The translations under genes were made by a program, and so were the position numbers. A stretch of 11,902 bases of DNA, from NCBI GenBank assembly GCA_035279385.1, contig DATEHZ010000113.1, forward strand, positions 1 through 11,902. The letters run 5' to 3'. Origin of the DNA: DATGJX01 sp035279385. Lineage in GTDB: Bacteria > Vulcanimicrobiota > Vulcanimicrobiia > Vulcanimicrobiales > Vulcanimicrobiaceae. The notes under the pieces are model-generated. The model saw only the letters and a list, made by a program, of their open reading frames with translations, did not search any database and was not told where the DNA came from. Of the stretch, positions 1 through 7,462 are shown one piece after another; position 1 is the stretch's first letter; every line of letters begins with the position of its first letter.

Positions 1-1
1 C

Positions 2-979
2 GTCGAGTATGCGGCCAATCCCTATTACTTCCGCGGCAAGCCGAAGCTTCGCGGGATCACGGTGTTTATCGTTCCTGACGGAAACACCGCCGAATCGGAG
101 ATGCGCGCGCATGATTTGGAATTGGTCCCGGACATCTCCACCGCAAATCTGCAGAATTTGCGCTCGCATCCGAGCCCCGGCGTAACGACGCTTCTGGTAC
201 CGGGCCCGACGTATGCGGCAATCATGTTCAACCTCACGCATCCGCCGCTCGACGACGTGCGCGTGCGCCGCGCGCTTGCCTACGGCATGGACGAACAGCG
301 CATTATCGAGACGCTGCTCTTCGGTACGGCCGTGCCCGCGACGGCGGATCTTTCCGACTTCTATTGGGCATACGACGCCGGCGCGGGGCGTTATCCGCAC
401 GATCCCGAGAAGGCGCAACGCTTGCTGGATGCCGCGGGCTGGCGGGTGGGCGCGAACGGCATCCGTCAAAAGAACGGGCGCCCGCTTCTGCTGCAACTGG
501 TGTACGGGCAAGGCGGCGCGACGGCGCGCCAAATCGGCGTCCAAGTGCAATCCAGCCTGCGCAAGATCGGCGTCGACGTACAGACCAAAACCTATACCTA
601 TACGCTGCTCTACGCCACGCAGGCGATGGGCGGCATCCTCTTCAACGGAAAATTCGATCTGGCGGAATACTCGTGGGTTGCCGGAGCGGATCCCGACGAC
701 TCGTCTGCGTGGATGTGCGCCGTGACGCCGCCCGCCGGCAACAACATCACGCATTACTGCAACGCGCGGATGGATGCCGCGGAGCGCGACGCGCTCACCC
801 ACTTCGACCGCGCGCGGCGCAAGAAGGACTATTCCGTCACGCAACGCCTGCTCGTTAGCGATGCGCCGGCGGCGTTTGAGTACTATCAGCGCACGCGCTA
901 CGCCGTATCGACGAATCTGAAGAACTTCAAGCCCAACGGCGTGAGCGCGGCGTGGAACGCGTATGAGTGGTCCCTTTAG
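2..979 (+). CDS. Peptide/oligopeptide ABC transporter substrate-binding protein, C-terminal part (5' end outside window)
   Basis: The open frame enters from the left edge: codons from base 2 read VEYAANPYYFRGKPKL, so the ATG at 62 is internal and not the start. The visible 325 residues match the C-terminal half of the SBP_bac_5 (DppA/OppA) family. They contain the 'NPYYFRGKPKLRGI' strand, the 'FNLTHPPLDDVRVRRALAYGMD' hinge region, a 'DPEKAQRLLDAAGW' helix, and a final lobe ending in 'NLKNFKPNG...WNAYEWSL'. Members of this family bind peptides, nickel or sugars outside the membrane and deliver them to an ABC permease. The ligand cannot be read from this part. The signal peptide and any lipobox would lie upstream of the window. 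No permease or ATPase gene follows, so partners, if linked, are to the left. Confidence 0.9.
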   Translation, partial: VEYAANPYYFRGKPKLRGITVFIVPDGNTAESEMRAHDLELVPDISTANLQNLRSHPSPGVTTLLVPGPTYAAIMFNLTHPPLDDVRVRRALAYGMDEQRIIETLLFGTAVPATADLSDFYWAYDAGAGRYPHDPEKAQRLLDAAGWRVGANGIRQKNGRPLLLQLVYGQGGATARQIGVQVQSSLRKIGVDVQTKTYTYTLLYATQAMGGILFNGKFDLAEYSWVAGADPDDSSAWMCAVTPPAGNNITHYCNARMDAAERDALTHFDRARRKKDYSVTQRLLVSDAPAAFEYYQRTRYAVSTNLKNFKPNGVSAAWNAYEWSL

Positions 980-989
980 CGCGAGCGAG

Positions 990-1007
990 CGGGCAGGGCG
1001 CCGCCCG
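990..1007 (+). terminator. Possible weak stem-loop between the substrate-binding protein and icd
   Basis: In the 51-base gap, the arms CGGGC (990-994) and GCCCG (1003-1007) flank an 8-base loop. No T-tract follows, so it is not a classical intrinsic terminator. It could be an attenuating hairpin or chance in GC-rich DNA. Confidence 0.2.
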
Positions 1008-1030
1008 GGAAGGCCCAAACACTGGGGATC

Positions 1031-2491
1031 ATGACAACGACCACGCTCACCGCGAAAAAGACCCCCATCACCGTCGCGCACGGCGACGGCATCGGCCCGG
1101 AAATCATGGACGCCTCGCTGCGTATCATTCTTGCAGCGGGCGCACAGCTAGACATCGAGAACATCGAAATCGGCGAGAGCGTCTACAACCGCGGCTTGAG
1201 CAACGGCATCGAAGATTCGTCGTGGGAGTCGCTGCGCCGCACGAAGGTCTTCCTGAAGGCGCCGATCACGACTCCGCAGGGCGGCGGATTCAAGTCGCTC
1301 AACGTGACCGTTCGCAAAACGCTCGGCATGTATGCCAACGTGCGTCCTTGCGCTTCGCTGCATCCGTACGTCGCCACGAAGCATCCCAACATGAACATGG
1401 TTATCGTGCGCGAGAACGAGGAAGACGTGTACGGCGGCATCGAGCACCGCCAGACCAATCAGGTCACGCAGTGCCTCAAACTCATTTCGCGTCCGGGGAC
1501 GGAGCGCATCGTCCGCTACGCGTTCGAATACGCGCGCGCGAACAAGCGCAAAAAAGTCACGTGCTTCACCAAAGACAACATCATGAAGATCACGGACGGC
1601 CTGTTCCACAAGATCTTCGATGAGATCGCCAAAGAGTATCCGGACGTTGAGAACGAGCATTGGATCGTCGACATCGGCGCGGCAAAGATGGCGGACACTC
1701 CGGAAGCGTTCGACGTTATCGTCATGCCGAATCTCTACGGCGACGTGCTTTCCGACGTGGCCGCCCAAATCACGGGCTCGGTGGGGCTTGCCGGCTCCGC
1801 GAACATCGGCGATCACTGCTCGATGTTCGAGGCGATTCACGGCTCCGCTCCGCGGCGGGCCGGCCAAAACATGGCCAATCCGTCGGGCCTGCTGCACGGC
1901 GCGCTGCTCATGCTCGCGCACATCGGTCAAGGCGAGATCGCGGAGAACGTGCACAATGCGTGGCTGCGCACGATCGAGGACGGCGTGCACACGTACGACA
2001 TTTACAAGGAAGGCGTGAGCAAGCAGAAAGTCGGCACGCGGGAGTTCGGCGACGCGGTGATCGCACGCCTGGGACGCAAACCGCAGCATCTGAAGCCGGT
2101 GGAATATGCCAAAGGCGCGCAGATGGACATCGCGGCTCGAGCCGAAGGCCCGCGCGCCAAGAAAGAGCAGACCGGCGTCGACGTCTTCATCGATCATCCC
2201 GGCGTAAACCCGGACCAGATTGCGGCGAAGTTGGGTGCGCTCGGCGTTCCGGGAACCAAACTCACCGTCATCGCGAACCGCGGCACAAAGGTATGGCCCC
2301 GCGGCAATCCCGACACGTTTTGGAGCGACCACTGGTCCTGCCGCTTCGAACGCGACGGCGAGACGTTCGATACGGCGCACGTCGTGCAGTTGATCGAAGC
2401 GGTGAACAACGCCGGCTACGACGTGATCAAGACCGAGGGTCTGTACACGTTCAACGGCGAGCGCGGCTACTCACTCGCTCAAGGGCAGTAG
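1031..2491 (+). CDS. icd: Isocitrate dehydrogenase (NADP-type), Thermus-like with C-terminal extension
   Basis: The enzyme oxidatively decarboxylates isocitrate to 2-oxoglutarate in the TCA cycle, in the cytoplasm. The 486-residue product shows the isocitrate/isopropylmalate dehydrogenase fold: HGDGIGPE near 17-24, the substrate loop SLNVTVRK with S89, N91 and R95, R105, the VRENEEDVYGGIE segment (R127, Y134), K181, and D214. The metal site is NLYGDVLSD with D238 and D242. The nucleotide loop is HGSAPRRAGQ at 270-279. Residues 275-276 are Arg-Arg where NADP enzymes such as the E. coli one carry Lys-Tyr and NAD enzymes carry Asp-Ile, so NADP is favoured by inference. Residues 380-486 (GVDVFID..., VIANRGTKVWP...) correspond to the extra C-terminal domain of the Thermus thermophilus enzyme, which the 416-residue E. 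coli protein lacks. The ATG at 1031 gives the expected N-terminus. A GGGGA at 1024-1028 is close to the start, so the Shine-Dalgarno signal is poor. Confidence 0.95.
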   Translation: MTTTTLTAKKTPITVAHGDGIGPEIMDASLRIILAAGAQLDIENIEIGESVYNRGLSNGIEDSSWESLRRTKVFLKAPITTPQGGGFKSLNVTVRKTLGMYANVRPCASLHPYVATKHPNMNMVIVRENEEDVYGGIEHRQTNQVTQCLKLISRPGTERIVRYAFEYARANKRKKVTCFTKDNIMKITDGLFHKIFDEIAKEYPDVENEHWIVDIGAAKMADTPEAFDVIVMPNLYGDVLSDVAAQITGSVGLAGSANIGDHCSMFEAIHGSAPRRAGQNMANPSGLLHGALLMLAHIGQGEIAENVHNAWLRTIEDGVHTYDIYKEGVSKQKVGTREFGDAVIARLGRKPQHLKPVEYAKGAQMDIAARAEGPRAKKEQTGVDVFIDHPGVNPDQIAAKLGALGVPGTKLTVIANRGTKVWPRGNPDTFWSDHWSCRFERDGETFDTAHVVQLIEAVNNAGYDVIKTEGLYTFNGERGYSLAQGQ

Positions 2492-2495
2492 CTAC
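2488..2495. other. Zero-gap convergent junction: two stop codons in one palindrome
   Basis: The perfect 8-base palindrome GTAGCTAC contains the icd stop (TAG, 2489-2491) and, on the other strand, the stop of the AarF/UbiB-like gene (2494-2492). There is no non-coding base between the two genes, so any terminator for either transcript must lie inside the other coding region. No T-tract hairpin is visible here. Confidence 0.85.
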
Positions 2496-4100
2496 CGTTT
2501 GCGCAAGGCCAAAACGGTTCGCACGACGTGGACGACCGCCGCGGCGACTGCAACCCAGAAGACGACGCCGATCCATTGCTTCCATCCCTGCGGCTGATAG
2601 AATAGCATAACGATCGCAAGCGCCACGATGCACGCAGCGGCAAGCATCGTGGCGTTAGCGCGTTCGACCACGCGCTCGAAACGCGTAATCGTCGCGTCCA
2701 TGTCCTCGACGCGCGTCCATACCCGTAGATTGCCGCGCTCGATCTGGCCGAGCACTCGATCCACCCGCCGCGGCAGCTCAACACCGAGTTGTGCGGCGTC
2801 CATGGCCGCGTCGCGCGCGCGATCGAGCCACTGGTCGCCCGACATTTGACCGTAGACGATCTTGTCGGTAAGGGGCTCGAGCAGGTTCCCCAGGTTCGTA
2901 TCGGGGTCGAGCGTCTGCAGCATTCCTTCCGTCATGATCAGCGCTTTGAACAGCAGCGCGTAGTTGCCCGGCAAGCGCATGCGGTGGCGGCGAACCAGAT
3001 CCAACAGTTCGCCGATGGCTTCGCCGAAGCGTACGTTCTCCAGACTCTCACCGACATAGCGCTCCAGCATACGATCGATTTCGGTCACGACTGCGGCGCG
3101 ATCGATAGGATGCGCGGGGGATGCAATCTCCACGATCCGATCGGTCAGACGATCCGCATCCCGTCGATCGATTGCGACGAAGACGTCCGCGATGCGGCGG
3201 CGCGCTTCGGGCGTAAGCCTTCCGACCATACCGAAATCCACGGCTGCAATCGTGCCGTCCTCGCCTATGAGCACATTTCCACCGTGCGGATCCGCGTAGA
3301 AGACGCCTTCGATAAGCGCAGGCTCGAGCACGAACTGCGAAATTCGTCGCGCGGCTGCGGCACGCCGGCGCTTCGGAAGTCGCGCCGCTTCCTCGGATTC
3401 ATGCCCTGCGCGCGCGTGAGCGTGATGACCCGCTGGGTTGAGTACTCTTCGATGACGTCCGGAAGCGCATATCCGCGCCGGCCCTCGAAGAGGCCGCGGA
3501 AATAGCGAACGTTGCGGCTTCTTTGGTGTAATCCAGTTCGTCTCGCAGCGTATCGGCGAATTCGCGAAGCAAACCGGGGATGTCATAGGGTGCAAGCGCC
3601 GGGAAGCGCTCGATCCACGCGCGCGCTTCATCCGCGAGTATCTGCAAATCCATGTCGACGAGATGCTCGACGCCGGGCTTGCGTACTTTTACCATCACCT
3701 CGCGCCCGTCGGTCAGGCGTGCGGCATGCACTTGGCCGATGGAGGCACTCGCCGCCGGCCGGCGATCGAAAAAAGCAAAGACATCCTCTGGTGCGCCGAT
3801 CTCCTCGCGAATAACGTGCGTAATCTCGGCCGTCTGGGTCGGCGGCACGGAGTCTTGGAGCTTGCGCAACTCCTCACGATAGACGTCCGGCACGAGGTCG
3901 GCGCGTGTCGAGAGCACCTGTCCGAGCTTGATGAACGTCGTGCCGAGCTCTTCGCATGCTTCCCGCAGATGTCGCGCACGCAGGCTATCGTCGCCGGTAA
4001 AAACCGTGCCGATGCCGTGCCGCGCGAGCGTAGCCATAATCTCGCGGTAGCGGCCGCCTTTCGTCTTGGGAGCGGGCGAGGTGTGCGTTTCTTGCTGCAT
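2492..4100 (-). pseudogene. AarF/UbiB (ABC1) atypical kinase-like protein, broken by two frameshifts
   Basis: The family consists of membrane-anchored atypical kinases/ATPases that support isoprenoid-quinone biosynthesis (UbiB, ADCK). The reading runs in three frames. The first, 4100 to about 3515, gives the KLGQ motif (residues 58-61), the ASIGQVH loop (119-125), the VMVKVRKPG lysine (K138) and DELDYTKEA. A second frame, about 3513 to 3361, continues with NVRYFRGLFEG...YALPDVIEEYSTQRVITL...FRSAGV. A third, about 3358 to 2492, continues with AAARRISQFVLEPALIEG, DPHGGN, VDFGMVG and two C-terminal membrane helices separated by a short QPQGWKQW loop. Each junction is explained by one missing base (near 3514 and near 3360). 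Restoring both gives about 536 residues, close to the usual roughly 550, so nothing else is missing. The damage is either very recent decay or sequencing/assembly error at short homopolymers. One oddity is that the canonical DPHPGN motif reads DPHGGN. Confidence 0.85.
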
Positions 4101-4142
4101 CGCCCAGCGCTTATTCCCACGGCAACCGGGAAATTACAAACT
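4101..4142. promoter_or_regulatory. 42-bp divergent intergenic region with an inverted repeat
   Basis: This is the only non-coding DNA between the divergent AarF/UbiB-like gene (start 4100) and the glycoside hydrolase-like gene (start 4143). It holds the arms TTCCC (4114-4118) and GGGAA (4128-4132) around a 9-base spacer, and an AT-richer stretch just before the plus-strand start. Both promoters must lie here or reach into the coding regions. I could not assign convincing -35/-10 boxes. The repeat could be an operator, but 5-base arms can occur by chance. Confidence 0.35.
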
Positions 4143-6602
4143 ATGCCTACGGAGTCAGCCGATACCGTCAAGTACCGGGCGAACATCCTCGGAAGCCTCG
4201 ACGGAACGATAAAGCTGCGGTGGCCGCACAATTTCGGCGCCTACCGCTTGACCGATCATGACCTGGCGCGCGGAAGCCTGCTTGGGGCGCCCAAACTGCA
4301 GCTCACGCTCAAAGCGACCGGCGCGATAGAGCGCTTATACTGCGTGGATGCGGGCGAAGCGCTCTTGGGCGCGTTCCTCGTCAAACATTGGGACGAGCGC
4401 TCCGGAATGAAATTGGACGCCATCGGCGGTCACTATTTCCTGTACGCCGAGCATCAAGAGCACCGCTACATGCTCTCGGGCGGCGTGTACGTGTTCGAGG
4501 ACGTCTTTGTCGACGTCGAAAGCAGCGTCGCATATTACGTCCTCGAACTGACGAACGACTCCGAAGAGGAGCAGCGAATCGCCACCTACGCGTTCGGCGA
4601 ACTGGCGATGGGCATCGAGGATCGCCTCGACGTGCGCTACGACGACTCGCTGAACGGCTTCGTCGCCGTAAGCCGTGACGATCGCAGTCTGGCTCGCGTC
4701 GTCGGGGCATCGCGCAAGCCGGAAAGTTACGAAGTTTCGATCGATCATGCCAAAGCGGTAACCGGTCACACGCCGGGACGCCTGGCGAACACGACGGATG
4801 CGCCGGCCGGGCTTCCGTGCGGGATCATGCACTTTTCCACCACGCTCGCTCGAAAAGAAACCGCGACGATCGTCTTCAAACTGGCAATGAGCGCAAACGG
4901 TCAAGAGGACGCGCTGAATATCTACCGCAGCGCTGCCAAAGCGCAGCGCGCCCTCGAGCAGACCCAGCAAACCTATCACGATGTGCTCGAACGTTCGGTC
5001 GCGGTCACCCCGAATGCCGAGATCAACCGCGGCGTGCTGTGGGCGAAGACGAACATGCAGCGCGTCATGCTGAGGCCGCCGTCGGGTTGGACGTTCACGA
5101 ACGATCCGCTTCGCTCGCACCACTGCGTCGCGCGAGATGCCGCCTGGTTCTGCGCCGGCGCGGATTATTTCCGTCCGGATTTCGCGCGCGACTGCCTGCT
5201 GCAGTTCGTAAAGCGCCAAGCGCGCAGCGGCATGTTCGTCGAGTATTACGACATGCTCTCCGATGAGACGGAAGACTTCGGTCTCAACGTCAACGACGAT
5301 ACGCCGCTCATCGTCTGGAGTCTGTGGCATCATTACCAGATGACGGGCGACCGCGCATTTCTGGAAGAGGTGTATCCGGCAGCACTGCGGGCCGGGCGCT
5401 ATTTGGCCAAACAGCGCAACGACCAAGGCCTGGTGTGGTGCACCTCCCGCGAAACCGGCTCCCGCGGGATCGCGGGCTGGCGCAACGTGATTGAGGGATA
5501 TCGCCTGAGCGGAGCGACCACGGAGATCAATTCGTTGTGCTTCGCGGCGTTCCGGTCGATCGCGCATATGGCGCGGCTTTTGGAGGACGCAGCCGCGCAC
5601 GGCGAGTTCGAAACGCTCGCCTTCGCGCTCAAAGACGCGATCAATCAGCATCTCTACAATCCCGGCAACGGCTTGTACTATTTGAACATCGACGTCGACG
5701 GCGTGCCGCGCAGCGACGTGACCGCGGACCTCGTATTCCCGGTGATGTTCGGCGCCGCCGACGGTACTGCGGCAACGAGCGTCCTGCGCCGCCTGAGCGA
5801 TACCGACTTCTGGACGCCCGGCGGGATGCGCACGATTCCGCACGATGCCATCAACTACACGCCGGAAGCCGCCAGCGGATGTCTGGGCGGCGTGTGGAAC
5901 GGCGTCACGTTTTGGTACGCGAAAGCCGCGGCGCAATATTTGCCCGACTTCAGCGAAGAAGCACTCACCAACGGTTTTGAAAATTACGCGCGGGATCCGC
6001 AGCGGAACAACACCGTCCCGGGCGAGTTCTCGGAATGGCTGCACGGCGAAACGCTCGTCAATCAAGGCATGCCGCTCTCGCCGTGGTTTCCGCCCCGGTA
6101 TATTTGGGCCGTCGCCGAGGGCATCTTCGGTTTCGACATTTCCGGCGACGAGCCGCGGCTGTCCCCCAATTTACCGTCGCATTGGAAGTGGGCGGGGCTG
6201 CGCAACGTCCCATTCCGCGGGCGCAGCGTCACCTGGTTCTTCGCACGCACGCCGCAGCTGCAGCTGTGGAGCAGCGAGCGCATCAACTGTACGCCCGAAG
6301 CCGACGTGCTGCCGCACGACCTGAGCGAACGCTTCACGGCCAGCGGCGACGATGCGATCACGGCGGCACTGAGCGATGGGAATCGCATCGTCTGCCTGGT
6401 CGGCAACCTGCAGCACCGCACCGTTTCGAGCGCAATCCGGCTGCGCGACGCCCAGGCCCGCTCGTACGGCATGCGCATATACGATAGCCTCGAAGGCACA
6501 TGGCTGGAGGCGCGGCGCGTGCGCGGCGACGAGTTGGAAGGCGGTGTTGCGATACGCCTGGAACCGAGCGGGTTCCACGTGATCGAACTGCGTCCTGAAT
6601 GA
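4143..6602 (+). CDS. Glycoside hydrolase-like protein, six-hairpin (alpha/alpha)6 barrel (amylo-alpha-1,6-glucosidase / GH63 / GH94-like)
   Basis: This is an 819-residue protein with no signal peptide, so it is presumably cytoplasmic. The start is ATG 4143: the open frame upstream overlaps the antisense AarF gene, and homology-like sequence begins only at MPTESADTVKYRANILGSLDG. The layout resembles multidomain six-hairpin glycosidases and phosphorylases. An N-terminal beta-rich domain spans about 1-270, a helical barrel about 285-670, and a beta C-terminal domain about 680-819. Barrel signatures are VARDAAWFCAGADYF (329-343), NVNDDTPLIVWSLWHHYQMTGD (382-403), ETGSRGIAGWRNVIEGYR (437-454), and ENYARDP...PGEFSEWLHGET (613-637). 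AEGIFGFDI and LSPNLPSHWKWAGLRNVPFRG close the barrel as in GH65/78/94 proteins. By analogy, D385 or D386 and E628 or E631 are candidate catalytic acids; this is inference. The substrate is unknown. Its TGA overlaps the next gene's ATG (ATGA), indicating translational coupling. Confidence 0.7.
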   Translation: MPTESADTVKYRANILGSLDGTIKLRWPHNFGAYRLTDHDLARGSLLGAPKLQLTLKATGAIERLYCVDAGEALLGAFLVKHWDERSGMKLDAIGGHYFLYAEHQEHRYMLSGGVYVFEDVFVDVESSVAYYVLELTNDSEEEQRIATYAFGELAMGIEDRLDVRYDDSLNGFVAVSRDDRSLARVVGASRKPESYEVSIDHAKAVTGHTPGRLANTTDAPAGLPCGIMHFSTTLARKETATIVFKLAMSANGQEDALNIYRSAAKAQRALEQTQQTYHDVLERSVAVTPNAEINRGVLWAKTNMQRVMLRPPSGWTFTNDPLRSHHCVARDAAWFCAGADYFRPDFARDCLLQFVKRQARSGMFVEYYDMLSDETEDFGLNVNDDTPLIVWSLWHHYQMTGDRAFLEEVYPAALRAGRYLAKQRNDQGLVWCTSRETGSRGIAGWRNVIEGYRLSGATTEINSLCFAAFRSIAHMARLLEDAAAHGEFETLAFALKDAINQHLYNPGNGLYYLNIDVDGVPRSDVTADLVFPVMFGAADGTAATSVLRRLSDTDFWTPGGMRTIPHDAINYTPEAASGCLGGVWNGVTFWYAKAAAQYLPDFSEEALTNGFENYARDPQRNNTVPGEFSEWLHGETLVNQGMPLSPWFPPRYIWAVAEGIFGFDISGDEPRLSPNLPSHWKWAGLRNVPFRGRSVTWFFARTPQLQLWSSERINCTPEADVLPHDLSERFTASGDDAITAALSDGNRIVCLVGNLQHRTVSSAIRLRDAQARSYGMRIYDSLEGTWLEARRVRGDELEGGVAIRLEPSGFHVIELRPE

Positions 6603-7462
6603 AAATCGTCAGCCTGCTTCCCAGCGCCACCGAAATCTTATTCGCGATTGGCGCCGGTGACGACGTCGTCGGCGTCACGCACGAATGCGACTTCCCGCCG
6701 CAGGCGCGCTCGCTTCCGCATCTCACTTCTTCTGCTTTGCCGCAGGCGGGCCGCTCCGCCGACATCGACCGTCACGTCCGCGCGATGCTGCACGGCGGAT
6801 CGAGCATCTATCACCTCGACGCCGGCCTGCTCGAACGGCTTGGGCCGGATCTCGTCGTCACGCAAGAACTCTGCGAAGTCTGCGCGGTATCCTATTCGAT
6901 CGTCGACCGTGCCGCGCGCCGCCTCGCAAGCGATCCGCGCATCATTTCGCTCGAACCTTCGTCGCTCGAAGACGTATTTGCGAACGTCATGACGCTCGGC
7001 ACGCTTACGCACCGCGAGCGCGAAGCCCGGGAACTGGTTGCATCGCTTCGCGAGCGCATCGCGGCGTGTCACGCGCGGGTGCCGGATCGCAAACCGGTCC
7101 CCAAAGTGTTGGTTTTGGAATGGACCGATCCGCCGATGAGCGGCGGGCACTGGACGCCTGGCCTGGTCGAGCTCGCCGGCGGCGTTCCCGTGTTGGGCAA
7201 CCCCGGTGAGAACTCGCGCGTGCTTTCCTGGGACGAGATCGACGCGGCGAACGCCGATTGCATCATCGTCGCGCCGTGCGGATTCGATCTCGAGAAAACG
7301 CGCGAAGCCGTGGCCGAAGTCCCGCAGTTGCAGCGCGAGAACGTGCGGCTCGTCGACGGCAACGCGTACGTGAATCGCCCCGGCCCGCGCCTGGTCGACA
7401 CGGTGGAGATTTTTGCGTCCCTACTGCATCCCGAGATGAGCGACGTCATTCAGACTCAGTAG
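6599..7462 (+). CDS. BtuF-like cobalamin-binding / periplasmic-binding-fold protein lacking a signal peptide
   Basis: The 287-residue product has the PF01497-type (BtuF/FhuD fold) signature. It starts MKIVSLLPSATEILFAIGAGDDVVGVTHECDFP, then GPDLVVTQELCEVCAVS (83-99), LEWTDPPMSGGHWTPGLVELAGG (173-195) and ADCIIVAPCGFD (219-230). The same start pattern is typical of proteins annotated as 'cobalamin-binding protein' in many high-GC bacteria. There is no N-terminal hydrophobic signal or lipobox: the SLLPSATE segment is the first beta strand and helix. It is therefore either cytoplasmic or not a classical transporter receptor. H28, C30, C92, C95 and H184 sit in its most conserved segments and could bind a ligand or metal (inference). 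The start ATG overlaps the upstream stop (ATGA), so it is co-translated with the glycosidase-like gene. No BtuC/BtuD genes are present. Its last 42 bases overlap the convergent histidine phosphatase gene. Confidence 0.8.
   Translation: MKIVSLLPSATEILFAIGAGDDVVGVTHECDFPPQARSLPHLTSSALPQAGRSADIDRHVRAMLHGGSSIYHLDAGLLERLGPDLVVTQELCEVCAVSYSIVDRAARRLASDPRIISLEPSSLEDVFANVMTLGTLTHREREARELVASLRERIAACHARVPDRKPVPKVLVLEWTDPPMSGGHWTPGLVELAGGVPVLGNPGENSRVLSWDEIDAANADCIIVAPCGFDLEKTREAVAEVPQLQRENVRLVDGNAYVNRPGPRLVDTVEIFASLLHPEMSDVIQTQ

Noticed and set aside
990..1007. Rho-independent terminator after the substrate-binding protein gene
   Set aside because: The stem-loop lacks a T-tract, so it is listed only as a weak hairpin.
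1148..2380. 410-codon open frame antisense to icd
   Set aside because: It is low-complexity, Arg/Ala/Asp-rich and mirrors the codons of a certain gene on the other strand. Such long antisense frames are expected in GC-rich DNA.
3399..3631. Two overlapping separate genes or a programmed frameshift in the UbiB-like region
   Set aside because: The middle segment needs a third frame, and two separate shifts are required with no slippery site or stimulatory structure evident. Single-base losses explain it more simply.
3663..4142. N-terminal 160-codon extension of the glycosidase-like open frame
   Set aside because: It is antisense to the UbiB-like coding region. Family-like sequence begins only at ATG 4143.
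4335..6065. 576-codon open frame antisense to the glycosidase-like gene
   Set aside because: The translation shows no fold motifs and lies wholly opposite a gene with clear family signatures.
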